From the NCBI RefSeq assembly GCF_028867935.1, contig NZ_JAPQNS010000020.1, forward strand, positions 58,807 through 122,806: 64,000 nucleotides of DNA. The letters are read 5' to 3'. This DNA comes from Flavobacterium sp. SUN052 (GTDB lineage: Bacteria; Bacteroidota; Bacteroidia; Flavobacteriales; Flavobacteriaceae). A program made the translations under genes and the position numbers. Position 1 is the first letter of the stretch. Each line of letters opens with the position of its first letter. Below are positions 44,781 to 53,225 of this stretch, one piece after another. The notes below the pieces were generated by a model, which ran no database searches, had not been told where the DNA came from, and saw nothing but the letters and a program-made list of their open reading frames with translations.

Positions 44781-45517
44781 CCGCTATCTTAGTTGACGAC
44801 GAAAAACACTGCCGCGATGTATTGGCGCTCCTGCTGGCCAAACATTGCCCCCACATTACGTTGCTGGCCTCCTGCGCCGATGGCACAACAGGTGTAAACG
44901 CCATTGAAACGCACCACCCCGATCTGGTTTTTCTGGATATTGAAATGCCGGGGATGAGCGGTTTCGATTTGCTCAAAGCCTGTCGGTACACTGGGTTTCG
45001 GGTTATTTTCACCACCGCCTACAATGAGTACGCGATTCAGGCCATCCGGCACAATGCCCTGGATTATATTCTCAAGCCAATTGATAAAGACGAACTGAAA
45101 CAGGCCGTTGCGAAGGCAGAAAGTACGCCTGCGGTGCGGCCCGTTTCGTCGGTCGACGAGTTTGTGGCCTACCTGAATCGCCAGAAAACGGGTGACCGAA
45201 TTGCCCTGCCAACGCTGGAGGGCTTACAAATTCTGCAAAGCGAGGAGATTTTCTATTGTGAGTCAGATGGTGGGTACACGCATTTTTTTCTGACCAGTGG
45301 AAAGGCCGTACTGATCTCGAAGACCCTGAAAGAAGTGGAAGACGTGCTCGAAAGCAAAGGGTTTTGCCGGGTCCATCACGGTTACCTGATTAATGTGCGC
45401 TACGTGCAGCGGTACATCCGGGGCGACGGGGGCGAAGTGATCATGGCCAACAACAAGACCATTCCGGTCTCGCGCAACAAAAAGCAGGAGTTCTTAAACC
45501 TACTGGAGCGCATTTGA
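44777..45517 (+). CDS. LytTR-family response regulator
   Basis: A 246-residue regulator coupled to the GAF kinase by a 4-base overlap. The receiver has VDDE at 6-9, Asp54 (VFLDIEMPGMSG) and ILKPIDK; the LytTR domain (about 140-245) has EEIFYCESDGGYTHFF and CRVHHGYLINVRYV. Its 3' end overlaps the convergent membrane-protein gene by 18 bases. Confidence 0.95.
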   Translation: MTAILVDDEKHCRDVLALLLAKHCPHITLLASCADGTTGVNAIETHHPDLVFLDIEMPGMSGFDLLKACRYTGFRVIFTTAYNEYAIQAIRHNALDYILKPIDKDELKQAVAKAESTPAVRPVSSVDEFVAYLNRQKTGDRIALPTLEGLQILQSEEIFYCESDGGYTHFFLTSGKAVLISKTLKEVEDVLESKGFCRVHHGYLINVRYVQRYIRGDGGEVIMANNKTIPVSRNKKQEFLNLLERI

Positions 45518-46594
45518 CTTGTGTTGCTTCAGCCACCGATCTACCTCGCCGGTTATGGTGAAACGAACGTCCTTGAAACGTTCGGGCGGGGTAGTGTCCA
45601 GAGCCTGTTTGAGCTGAACCACATTTGGGTAAAAATCGCGGCTCTTGTCAGGATACTGCACGTCGATAGCCCGGAGCAGGTTATCGATTCCGTACATATC
45701 GAAGCTCCAGTGTTGCAGGTTATTACTGTCGGCAATATCAGCTTTAATGGTTTCGGCCAACCACACCATACTCTGTTTTAAGGGCGCTTCGAATTGTTGG
45801 GAATGCTCCACCGCGTTGCCATCCAGAAAGTAATACACCTCTCGGTACGACTGTTTATTGTTTAGCAAAGCCAGTAAGTCGGCTTCCCAGGTGGGGTGGC
45901 TTTTGACCTTGGCCAACGCGGCAGCTCGCGTGTCGGCGGGGCGCACCTGCGTTGTTTGACTCAACAGGCCGTAGATGGAGTCGGTGGGTTTATGGGCGGC
46001 AATATCGTCGAGTACTTTTTGGTGCCAAACGTCGTCGCGCTGCTGCTCTTCGTCCATTCTGCGGCTGGCGGTTTGGGCCGAATCGCTCAGGTAACCCACC
46101 ACCAGGCCAACGCTATAAACACCGCTCAGCAACAAACCCCCGTAAAAGACGCCTTTGATGGTGTTTAGCGGTAGGCTCAAGGTCAACTGATTATTGAGGG
46201 CAAAGAAACAGGCACCTAGCCACAGCAACGGAATCCAGATTTGCCCGTGGTTCACGGCCAGCCAGCGTAAAAATTCCGGGTAGGCCCCACCGTCGTTATG
46301 CCACTCCCATTTAAATACGGCACAGAAAAAAGCGGTCAGCACCATGCAGAGCCAGGCCAACAACGTTAGTCCGGTACGTGCCTCCGGGCTGCTCGCTACC
46401 CAATGAAAGTTGCCCTTGGCGAGCAGTGTAATAGTTAGTACGAGGCTGCTGACGCCCAAGCCAAAGCCCCAAAAAGCCAGCGCTAACCCGTAGCCCATGC
46501 CTCCGCTTTCGCCACCAAAGCTGGGCTTAGAAGCCGTTAAGATCGCCAGCCCGATATAGCACAGCGAAGTCAGGCAAAATAATAGGTAGACCAT
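45500..46594 (-). CDS. Multi-helix membrane protein with soluble C-terminal part
   Basis: A 364-residue protein of unknown function. Five or six membrane helices occupy residues 1-175 (LFCLTSLCYIGLAILTAS; GLALAFWGFGLGVSSLVL; LLAWLCMVLTAFFCAVF). A mostly helical soluble domain of about 185 residues follows, with EVYYFLDGNAVE and WLAETIKADI. It starts 2 bases after the LytTR-only gene, so the two form a pair. In such pairs the membrane protein may hold the LytTR protein inactive (inference). Confidence 0.75.
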   Translation of the reverse strand: MVYLLFCLTSLCYIGLAILTASKPSFGGESGGMGYGLALAFWGFGLGVSSLVLTITLLAKGNFHWVASSPEARTGLTLLAWLCMVLTAFFCAVFKWEWHNDGGAYPEFLRWLAVNHGQIWIPLLWLGACFFALNNQLTLSLPLNTIKGVFYGGLLLSGVYSVGLVVGYLSDSAQTASRRMDEEQQRDDVWHQKVLDDIAAHKPTDSIYGLLSQTTQVRPADTRAAALAKVKSHPTWEADLLALLNNKQSYREVYYFLDGNAVEHSQQFEAPLKQSMVWLAETIKADIADSNNLQHWSFDMYGIDNLLRAIDVQYPDKSRDFYPNVVQLKQALDTTPPERFKDVRFTITGEVDRWLKQHKSNALQ

Positions 46595-46596
46595 TG

Positions 46597-46998
46597 CTAG
46601 TTGTGTTTAATCAGTGAAGTTTGCCTGGCATCCGTTGGTTGGCTCCTCATCTCGCTTCTGAACGTTCCAATCCGTCGACGGGCCAGCTCTACCCGGTCAC
46701 CATTGGTCAGTTTCAGGCTAAACCGAAGGGGGTGAATACTGGCTATATGCGTTCGGTTGACAATGTGCTTTTTGTGAGATCGCACAAATACACTTTCGGG
46801 CAACCGGTCGGCCAGGCGTCTGAGCGTCAGGGCTACCAGCAGTTCCGATCCATCGGTAAAAATGCAACTGGTATAGTTTCCAATTCCTTCGAGCCGAACA
46901 ATCCGGTCGAAGTGTACCCAACGGCGACCTTTCTGAAAAGGCAGCAACAGCGCCGTTGGCGACAGAAAATCGGTTTTATAGACTTTGGGCGGTTTCAT
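46597..46998 (-). CDS. LytTR-domain-only DNA-binding protein
   Basis: A 133-residue protein with only a LytTR domain (VHFDRIVRLEGIGNYTSCIF; LTLRRLADRLPESVFVRSHK) and no receiver, so it is not controlled by phosphorylation in the usual way. It is followed at once by a membrane protein. Directly upstream is copy 3 of the conserved promoter module, so it may bind there and regulate itself. Length is normal for single-domain LytTR proteins. Confidence 0.88.
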   Translation of the reverse strand: MKPPKVYKTDFLSPTALLLPFQKGRRWVHFDRIVRLEGIGNYTSCIFTDGSELLVALTLRRLADRLPESVFVRSHKKHIVNRTHIASIHPLRFSLKLTNGDRVELARRRIGTFRSEMRSQPTDARQTSLIKHN

Positions 46999-47031
46999 AC
47001 GTGGAAGGTCATCTGGTTATTTTGAGGTGAT

Positions 47032-47122
47032 CAAAAGTAAAGCGGATTCAATTCGCTCACCAGCGCAAACCAACAGCGGGTTGATTTGGGTTAACACTGG
47101 CTGGAAATGGGGTGATAACTGG
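47032..47122 (-). promoter_or_regulatory. Conserved promoter module, copy 3 (LytTR-only operon)
   Basis: The -7 box TACTTTTG (47039-47032) lies 33 bases before the start codon, then a 20-base spacer, then a 63-bp element (47122-47060). Shared pieces with copies 1 and 2 include GGAAATG (GGAATTG in copy 1) and GGTGATA or GGTAATA. With copy 2 it also shares CCAGCGC next to the spacer. Confidence 0.65.
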
Positions 47123-47255
47123 CAATTGGCCTTTGTTTATCACTGAGTCAAAGGTGCGTAAACAAACCAGATCGATTCAACTATTTAAACCTCAACCCTC
47201 TCAGAACCATAATGAGTCGTGGTACAGAGCGAATGAGCCGTTTTAAATAAAACTA

Positions 47256-47293
47256 CCCCGCCACAAACGGTGAGGACACCATTTGTGGCGGGG
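47256..47293 (-). terminator. Terminator after the 47325 gene
   Basis: A 12-bp stem (CCCCGCCACAAA with TTTGTGGCGGGG), extended by GGTG/CACC past one mismatch, about 30 bases after the stop. On the minus strand it is followed by TAGTTTTATTT. Confidence 0.75.
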
Positions 47294-47324
47294 CAGCATA
47301 CCCGCGTAGGCTATTATAACTCAA

Positions 47325-47714
47325 CTAAATTCCGGCCGAGGGTCCTAACTGCTCCCTTAGCTTTTGTTTAAGGGCAACCAGATAAGGCAAGCGCTCAGAA
47401 GGTGTTCCACTGGTCAGGTCCACGGCATCCTGTAGGCGTTGAAGAATATCGTCATCGTCAGGGTTCAGCAATTCCAGTAGCGTTTCAGCACAGTTGCAGC
47501 GAATCAGATAGTCAACCTCTGAACGTTCCAGAACGCTAAACAGAGAGGCTGCAGCCTGTTGCAACGTAGCGTACTCGGCAATAACCGGCCAAATCATGTT
47601 GTATTGACCGTAGTTTCCCCGGTCAACCGCAGCGAGCAACGCATCGAGGGGTTCCCGTTGGTAAGCCTGCCGCTCGCGGTCAGCAGCATCTTCGTACTGA
47701 TCTTGCCAGGACAT
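47325..47714 (-). CDS. Small helical protein of unknown function
   Basis: A 129-residue soluble, acidic and almost wholly helical protein, resembling a short HEAT-like fold (LFSVLERSEVDYLIRCNCAETLLELL). No family was recognised. It is a single gene with its own terminator, and its upstream gap contains an imperfect 16-bp inverted repeat. Confidence 0.65.
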   Translation of the reverse strand: MSWQDQYEDAADRERQAYQREPLDALLAAVDRGNYGQYNMIWPVIAEYATLQQAAASLFSVLERSEVDYLIRCNCAETLLELLNPDDDDILQRLQDAVDLTSGTPSERLPYLVALKQKLREQLGPSAGI

Positions 47715-47744
47715 AAAGAGGTATAAAGTTGGTGGTCATTTGTC

Positions 47745-47832
47745 GTCAGGTGTTGTCATTAGTAGCTATTTGTTGTAAACCCCTACTTTATAGTCCATTA
47801 ACAATAAATGACCGTCAATGACAATGCCTGAC
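47745..47832. repeat. Imperfect 16-bp inverted repeat
   Basis: GTCAGGTGTTGTCATT (47745-47760) and AATGACAATGCCTGAC (47817-47832) pair at 14 of 16 positions around a 56-base loop. The sequence is rich in TTGTC/GACAA steps, also found in the palindrome at 48700. It could fold at the 3' end of the NUDIX gene's message or serve as paired protein sites. Confidence 0.45.
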
Positions 47833-47834
47833 TA

Positions 47835-48575
47835 CTAATGATGAAGGACTTGACGCTGCCAACGATAGAGGTACGGAGCTTTGTTGGCGGCTCCGGTGAA
47901 TTTCTTTTCCAGACGTTCCAGCACATTCAGGCTCAGCATTTTCTTCTGAAAATTATTGCGAGCCAGGGGCTTATCAAAAATTGCTTCGTAGAGTTCCTGC
48001 ACCTCTTTCATGGTAAACGTTTCGGGAAGCAGGTTAAAGGCAATCAACTTCTGGTCGAGGTTCTGCTGTAATGTTTCGAGAGCCTGTTCCACGATCTCGT
48101 TATGGTCCATGATCAGCGACGGCAACTCCTTGATCGGATACCACTCAATGGACTTGTCAATTTGGCTTTTCTGGGGAACTACGTTATCAATATTGACCAG
48201 CGCATAATAGCCAATGGACACGAACCGGCGGGTTACCCATTCCAGCTCTTTTTGGTTGAACGGCTGATCTCCCAGCTTATCTTCATTGAGCAGAATCAGT
48301 TGCTCCAGTATCCCTTTGTTGCTCCGCTCGGCCTCGCCAAACACCTTGAACTGTTCCAGATAAATGTCCCGAATTCCCGTTCGATCTTCCAGAATACGCC
48401 AGGCAGCTTCGTCAATACTTTCCTGCTGCAAAATGAAACCACCCGGAAGTGCCCAGAAATCACCCCGAAAATCCAGCTTTGGGACCAACACTTTCAGTTC
48501 TTTTTCCTGATAACCAAATATGACGCAATCAATCGAAAGCTGTTGGATGTAATTCTGCTCGCTGGGGCTGTACAT
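47835..48575 (-). CDS. NUDIX-domain transcription regulator (NrtR/AraR-like)
   Basis: A 246-residue protein from the ATG at 48575. The N-terminal NUDIX fold (about 10-145) has WALPGGFILQQESIDEAAWRILEDRTG; the catalytic R-E-x-x-E-E-x part of the box is changed (R-I-L-E-D), as in family members that act as sensors rather than enzymes. The C-terminal winged helix (about 170-240, FTMKEVQELYEAIFDKPLARNNF) is typical of NrtR-like regulators. In Bacteroidota these often control sugar genes. The neighbour is a divergent sugar-dehydrogenase-type gene with a palindrome between. Confidence 0.88.
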   Translation of the reverse strand: MYSPSEQNYIQQLSIDCVIFGYQEKELKVLVPKLDFRGDFWALPGGFILQQESIDEAAWRILEDRTGIRDIYLEQFKVFGEAERSNKGILEQLILLNEDKLGDQPFNQKELEWVTRRFVSIGYYALVNIDNVVPQKSQIDKSIEWYPIKELPSLIMDHNEIVEQALETLQQNLDQKLIAFNLLPETFTMKEVQELYEAIFDKPLARNNFQKKMLSLNVLERLEKKFTGAANKAPYLYRWQRQVLHH

Positions 48576-48699
48576 AGTGTGTTGGAGAATGCCGGTAAGG
48601 TACAAAATTAAGAAGGGATTCAAATCCAGGGAGCGTATTTCAAGTCGATATGCTATCTAAAAACATAGTACTGCAAATGTATGGAATTGCATAAAATTT

Positions 48700-48720
48700 A
48701 TTGTCTACAAATTAGACAAT
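48700..48720. promoter_or_regulatory. Palindrome ATTGTCTA-N5-TAGACAAT, probable NUDIX-regulator operator
   Basis: Perfect 8-bp arms with a 5-base spacer lie between the divergent regulator and enzyme genes. The right arm covers the -33 position of the enzyme promoter, so binding could block or guide RNA polymerase. Confidence 0.6.
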
Positions 48721-48736
48721 AGAAATATTTCTTTTT

Positions 48737-48744
48737 TACCTTTG
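48737..48744 (+). promoter_or_regulatory. -7 box TACCTTTG of the ThuA/dehydrogenase gene
   Basis: Full match to TAnnTTTG, 27 bases before the ATG. No TTTG is found 19-21 bases upstream, where the palindrome lies. Confidence 0.6.
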
Positions 48745-48771
48745 CCATCAACGAGTAAAATCCCAATAAAA

Positions 48772-51700
48772 ATGCGCGAAAACTCCCTTAAAGTCAGCCT
48801 CTTGGCACTGGGCTTATGGTTGCTGATGCAGGCAGCCTTTGCACAAGCCCCTAAACGTAACGTACTAGTCTTCAGCAAGACGGCGGCCTTCCGGCACCAG
48901 TCTATCGACGCGGGCAAAAAAGCCCTGACCAAAATGGCGACGGAAAAGGGGTTTGACGTTCGTTTTACAGAAGACGCCAGCCAGTTTAACGAGTCGAATC
49001 TGAAGCAGTTCAACGCTGTCGTCTTCTTAAACACAACGGGTGATGTGCTCAACAACGAGCAGCAATCAGCTTTCGAACGCTACATCCAGGCGGGTGGTGG
49101 CTATGTGGGAATTCACGCAGCCACTGACACGGAATACGAATGGCCCTGGTATGGTCGGCTGGCCGGTGCGTATTTTCTGGACCACCCGATGCCCAATAAT
49201 GTGCAGAAGGGAAAGTTCATCGTAGCCATGAAAAACCACTGGGCTACCCAGGGAATGCCCGACGAGTTTGAGCGCTCCGACGAGTTTTACAGCTTCAAAG
49301 ACATTTCGCCGAAGATCAACGTCATCCTGAAAATCGACGAGAAGAGTTATGTGGGTGGTAAAAACCCCGATTTTCACCCAATGAGCTGGTATCAGGAATT
49401 CGACGGGGGTCGGTCGTTCTACACGGCCATGGGCCATACCGATGAGTCATTCTCGGAGCCGCTTGTTCTGAATCACCTATGGGCAGGCATCAACTATACC
49501 ACGGGTGGTGATGCACCGAAACCACTCAATTATGCGAAGGCTCGCCCCGAAGAAAACCGGTTTACGAAAGTGATTCTGGAAGAAAAGCTGGATGAGCCGA
49601 TGGAACTGAGTGTGTTGGGAGATGGTCGGATTCTGTTTATTCAGCGCAAAGGCGAAGTGCGGCTCTACAACACCAAAACGAAAGAGTTAAAAACCATTGC
49701 GAAACTTCCCGTTAGCACTAAATATGTCAGCAAAGAAGGTAAAGAATCAATGGGTGAAGATGGACTGATGGGCCTCAACAAAGACCCTAATTTTGCCCAG
49801 AACCACTGGATCTACCTCTACTATTCGGACCCTACCGAGTCGAAAAATGTACTGGCTCGCTTTGAGCTGAAGGGCGATGAGTTGGTAATGGATTCCAAAA
49901 AAGTACTACTCGATGTAGCCACTCAGCGCGAAGAATGTTGCCACACGGGGGGCTCCATTGCCTGGGACCGGGCCGGAAACCTGTATCTTTCCACCGGCGA
50001 CAACACCAACCCCCACGCGTCGAACGGCTACAGCCCCAGCGATGAACGCGACGGTCGTGGCCCCTGGGATGCTCAAAAATCGTCGGCCAATACGAACGAT
50101 TTACGCGGTAAAATCATCCGCATTAAGCCCCAAACCGACGGCACGTATACAATTCCCGAAGGCAACCTGTTTGCAAAAGGAACGCCACAAACGCGGCCAG
50201 AGATTTACACGATGGGACACCGTAACCCCTTCCGGATTTCAGTGGATCAGAAAACGGGGTTCGTCTATTGGGGCGAAGTTGGTCCTGATGGCGCCAAACC
50301 AGACCCAAACCGTGGCCCCGCCGGGCACGATGAAGTGGGACAGGCACGTAAGGCTGGCAACTTCGGCTGGCCGCATTTTGTGGGCGATAACAAAGCCTAC
50401 AATAAGTATGATTTTGCCACCGAAAAGTCGGGCGAAAAGTGGGATGTGAACGCACCGACTAACACCTCTCCCAATAATACGGGTCTGAAAGTTCTTCCTC
50501 CCGCTCAGAAGGCCTTTATCTGGTATCCGTATGATGCTTCGCCCGAGTTCCCACTGGTGGGTGCTGGTGGGCGTAATGCTATGGCTGGGCCGGTATTCTA
50601 CGCCGACGAGTTCAAAAATGCTTCTCAGGCTTTCCCGGCCTACTACGACGGAAAACTCCTCACCTACGACTGGATGCGTGGTTGGGTGATGGCCGTGACG
50701 ATGGACAAGGATGGTAACTATCAGTCGATGGAGAGGTTTATGCCGAGCTATAAATTCAGCAACCCAATGGATATGGAGTTTGCTGCTAACGGTGACCTCT
50801 ATATGCTCGAATATGGCTCAGGCTGGTTTTCGGCCAACGACGATGCCCGCCTGGTTCGCATTGAGTACAACGGAGGCAACCGCAAACCGCAGCTGGAAGT
50901 AGCAAGCAACAAAATGGGTGGATCGGCACCGCTAGCGCTGAACCTTACGGCCAAAGGAACAACCGATGCCGACGGCGATGCACTGACGTATTCGTGGAAA
51001 GTGAGCTCAAAAAATGGCTTCACCAAACTGATCAGCACGCCCGATGCCAACCTGACCCTCGCGAAGGCGGGTGTTTATAAGGCTACCCTCACCGTAAACG
51101 ACGGAAAAGGAGGCATTGCAACGCAGTCGATGGACATCACGGTGGGCAACGAACCGCCCGTACTAAGCGTTGACTTGCCCGGTGGTAATAAATCGTTTTA
51201 CTCACCCAACAAGTCGTTCAGTTACGATGTAAAGGTGCGCGATAAAGAAGACGGTACGCTTGGAAAAGGCATAGACCCGGAGCAGGTAGCGGTCAATATT
51301 GACTACCTGGCCGAAGGATATGATAAAGTGGCCATTGCGCAGGGCCACCGCTCGGCCGACGCCAACGCCCTGTTTGCCGGCGGCAAAAAACTGATCGAAG
51401 CCAGCGACTGCAAAGCCTGTCACAGTGTAGCTAAAAAGTCGATTGGGCCGGCTTACATGGACGTGGCCAAAAAATATAAAGGTGATAATTCAGCCGTGGA
51501 GCGACTGACGAAGAAAGTAATTTCCGGGGGCAGCGGTGTCTGGGGCGAAACAGCCATGGCCGCTCACCCACAATTGTCGGCGGCTGATGCTTCCGAAATG
51601 GTCAAATATATCCTGAACGTGTCGAGCGAAGCCGCTGTAGGCAGCGTGTTGCCCGTGAAGGGCAGTTACCTCGCCAAAACACCGGCAGACGACAAAGGCA

Positions 51701-52221
51701 AAGGCGTTTACATTGTGCGGGCGTCTTATAAGGACAAAGGAGCCAACGGCTTGCCTTCGCTCAGTTCGGAGCAAACTTATGTGCTGCGAAACGCCAAGGT
51801 TGATGCCCACGGTTTTGACGTGTATAACGACGTTAATAAGATGGCCTTCGGTGGGAATAACCTGGCTATTCCGAGCAAGTCCGGGGCTTATATGGCGATC
51901 AAACAGGCTGATTTGAATGGCGTTAGTGAGCTTCACGTGATGGCTGTAGCGCCTAAACCGCAGCTTAATGCGAAGGGTGGCAAAGTTGAACTGCGATTGG
52001 ATAGCCCAACGGGCAAACTGATCGGCGAATCAGCTTTTATGGAGCCGTCGGACAAGATGGACTTTAAGCCTTCTCAGCTAACAGTTCCGGTTAAGCTACC
52101 CGTTCCGTTCGACAACAAGCAGCATGATGTGTATCTTGTTTTCGTCAACCATAAAGAAGCGTCAGGTAGTCTGATGGTGGTGATGGGCGTTGACGTTGTT
52201 TTGAGCGCTGTTGGGCAGTGA
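48772..52221 (+). CDS. Secreted ThuA / sugar dehydrogenase / PKD / cytochrome c / CBM-like multidomain protein
   Basis: An 1149-residue protein. After a signal peptide (to AAFAQAP) come a ThuA-like domain (about 28-245, RNVLVFSKTAAFRHQSIDAG; GYVGIHAATDTEYEWPWY), a soluble glucose/sorbosone-dehydrogenase beta-propeller (about 260-690, GEDGLMGLNKDPNF; MGHRNPFRISV), a PKD domain (about 700-790), a cytochrome c domain with CKACH at residue 880 and a likely Met ligand in TAMAAHPQ, and a C-terminal carbohydrate-binding-like domain (about 970-1149). It likely oxidises a sugar and passes electrons to its own haem. It is divergent from the NUDIX regulator. Confidence 0.92.
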   Translation: MRENSLKVSLLALGLWLLMQAAFAQAPKRNVLVFSKTAAFRHQSIDAGKKALTKMATEKGFDVRFTEDASQFNESNLKQFNAVVFLNTTGDVLNNEQQSAFERYIQAGGGYVGIHAATDTEYEWPWYGRLAGAYFLDHPMPNNVQKGKFIVAMKNHWATQGMPDEFERSDEFYSFKDISPKINVILKIDEKSYVGGKNPDFHPMSWYQEFDGGRSFYTAMGHTDESFSEPLVLNHLWAGINYTTGGDAPKPLNYAKARPEENRFTKVILEEKLDEPMELSVLGDGRILFIQRKGEVRLYNTKTKELKTIAKLPVSTKYVSKEGKESMGEDGLMGLNKDPNFAQNHWIYLYYSDPTESKNVLARFELKGDELVMDSKKVLLDVATQREECCHTGGSIAWDRAGNLYLSTGDNTNPHASNGYSPSDERDGRGPWDAQKSSANTNDLRGKIIRIKPQTDGTYTIPEGNLFAKGTPQTRPEIYTMGHRNPFRISVDQKTGFVYWGEVGPDGAKPDPNRGPAGHDEVGQARKAGNFGWPHFVGDNKAYNKYDFATEKSGEKWDVNAPTNTSPNNTGLKVLPPAQKAFIWYPYDASPEFPLVGAGGRNAMAGPVFYADEFKNASQAFPAYYDGKLLTYDWMRGWVMAVTMDKDGNYQSMERFMPSYKFSNPMDMEFAANGDLYMLEYGSGWFSANDDARLVRIEYNGGNRKPQLEVASNKMGGSAPLALNLTAKGTTDADGDALTYSWKVSSKNGFTKLISTPDANLTLAKAGVYKATLTVNDGKGGIATQSMDITVGNEPPVLSVDLPGGNKSFYSPNKSFSYDVKVRDKEDGTLGKGIDPEQVAVNIDYLAEGYDKVAIAQGHRSADANALFAGGKKLIEASDCKACHSVAKKSIGPAYMDVAKKYKGDNSAVERLTKKVISGGSGVWGETAMAAHPQLSAADASEMVKYILNVSSEAAVGSVLPVKGSYLAKTPADDKGKGVYIVRASYKDKGANGLPSLSSEQTYVLRNAKVDAHGFDVYNDVNKMAFGGNNLAIPSKSGAYMAIKQADLNGVSELHVMAVAPKPQLNAKGGKVELRLDSPTGKLIGESAFMEPSDKMDFKPSQLTVPVKLPVPFDNKQHDVYLVFVNHKEASGSLMVVMGVDVVLSAVGQ

Positions 52222-52265
52222 GATAGCTGAACGAGTAAGAAGTAATATCTTAACAATCAATTATC

Positions 52266-52295
52266 AGGAGGGCGGTGACTGTTCACCGCCCTCCT
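52266..52295. terminator. Strong hairpin between convergent genes
   Basis: A 13-bp perfect stem (AGGAGGGCGGTGA and its complement) with a CTGT loop, 45 bases past the multidomain gene. The following ATTGTTGT is only weakly T-rich. It can serve both convergent genes. Confidence 0.75.
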
Positions 52296-52341
52296 ATTGT
52301 TGTATAGCATCGCCGAAACAGCTTTTGAATGTTGAAAAGCA

Positions 52342-53004
52342 TCAGCGGGCATTTCCCAGTTGATAATTAATGCCGAGTTGTGGCTGATAAAATCCATTGC
52401 CGAGCCGAATATCTGACCGGGGTGAACCACTTTTACCCTGCCAGTTCATGACCAACTCGACTCGCAGAGCCGGACAAACAGCGTAACTGAAACCAGCCCC
52501 CAATGACTGATAAAAGGCCGTTTTGGAAATTCTAGAACCAAACCAGCTCATTCCCGTAGTTAAGTAGGTAGTGACCGGAGTTTGATTCGGTCCCGTTGTC
52601 ACAACCGGGGTAATCTGACGAATCTGATAATAACCAGAATTTTCACTTCTCCCAATTTGATAAGAGGCCATCAAGAACGGAGAAAAACGGGTACGGGTTA
52701 ATTGTAACCGTACCAGTGGACCTACAGAGTAATCAATGGTTTTAAGCGTTTCAAATGTCTCCCGGCTCCAACTTGTCCCCAGACCAACCAATAGTTTATT
52801 GGCTACAAAATAACCTCCGTACGCTTGGGTAGATAGGTTATGACTCAATAGTTGGCCACGAGAATAACCGCCTTGCGCGCCTACAAGCCAGCTACCTCGG
52901 GAGAATGATTGAGCAAAACTTGTGCGGGATCGTTGGGAGCTACTTACCTGCGCGTGGCAACAAACAGAAAGACACAGAAAGCTGAGGAGTAAGGATGTTT
53001 TCAT
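52342..53004 (-). CDS. Small outer-membrane beta-barrel protein
   Basis: A 220-residue protein. The start at 53004 gives a signal peptide (MKTSLLLSFLCLSVCCHAQ). The remainder shows alternating strands typical of 8-10-stranded barrels (GSWLVGAQGGYSRGQ; GGYFVANKLLVGLGTSWS; QLGINYQLG). Function is unknown. A 13-bp palindrome lies 45 bases upstream. Confidence 0.8.
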   Translation of the reverse strand: MKTSLLLSFLCLSVCCHAQVSSSQRSRTSFAQSFSRGSWLVGAQGGYSRGQLLSHNLSTQAYGGYFVANKLLVGLGTSWSRETFETLKTIDYSVGPLVRLQLTRTRFSPFLMASYQIGRSENSGYYQIRQITPVVTTGPNQTPVTTYLTTGMSWFGSRISKTAFYQSLGAGFSYAVCPALRVELVMNWQGKSGSPRSDIRLGNGFYQPQLGINYQLGNAR

Positions 53005-53048
53005 GGTTATGGAGTTTTTCCAACAACGCATTAGTAACCTACAAAGTA

Positions 53049-53061
53049 TGTCAATTTGACA
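53049..53061. promoter_or_regulatory. 13-bp palindrome upstream of the barrel gene
   Basis: TGTCAATTTGACA is a perfect 6-1-6 palindrome near the expected promoter of the outer-membrane protein gene. It may be an operator; chance cannot be excluded at this size. Confidence 0.35.
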
Positions 53062-53225
53062 AAACAGAAACTATTGATGCTGAGCAAATAGAGAGTGTAT
53101 TCTACCAATTGATGCGCTGCTTCACTCAATTCAGTCTGGTTAAGGTAGGTATACCCCCTGCTAACCAGGCACTTTTGTAGCGCTAAAATCAGTACCTGTT
53201 TTCACTCTTCTTTTTCCAAAACACA

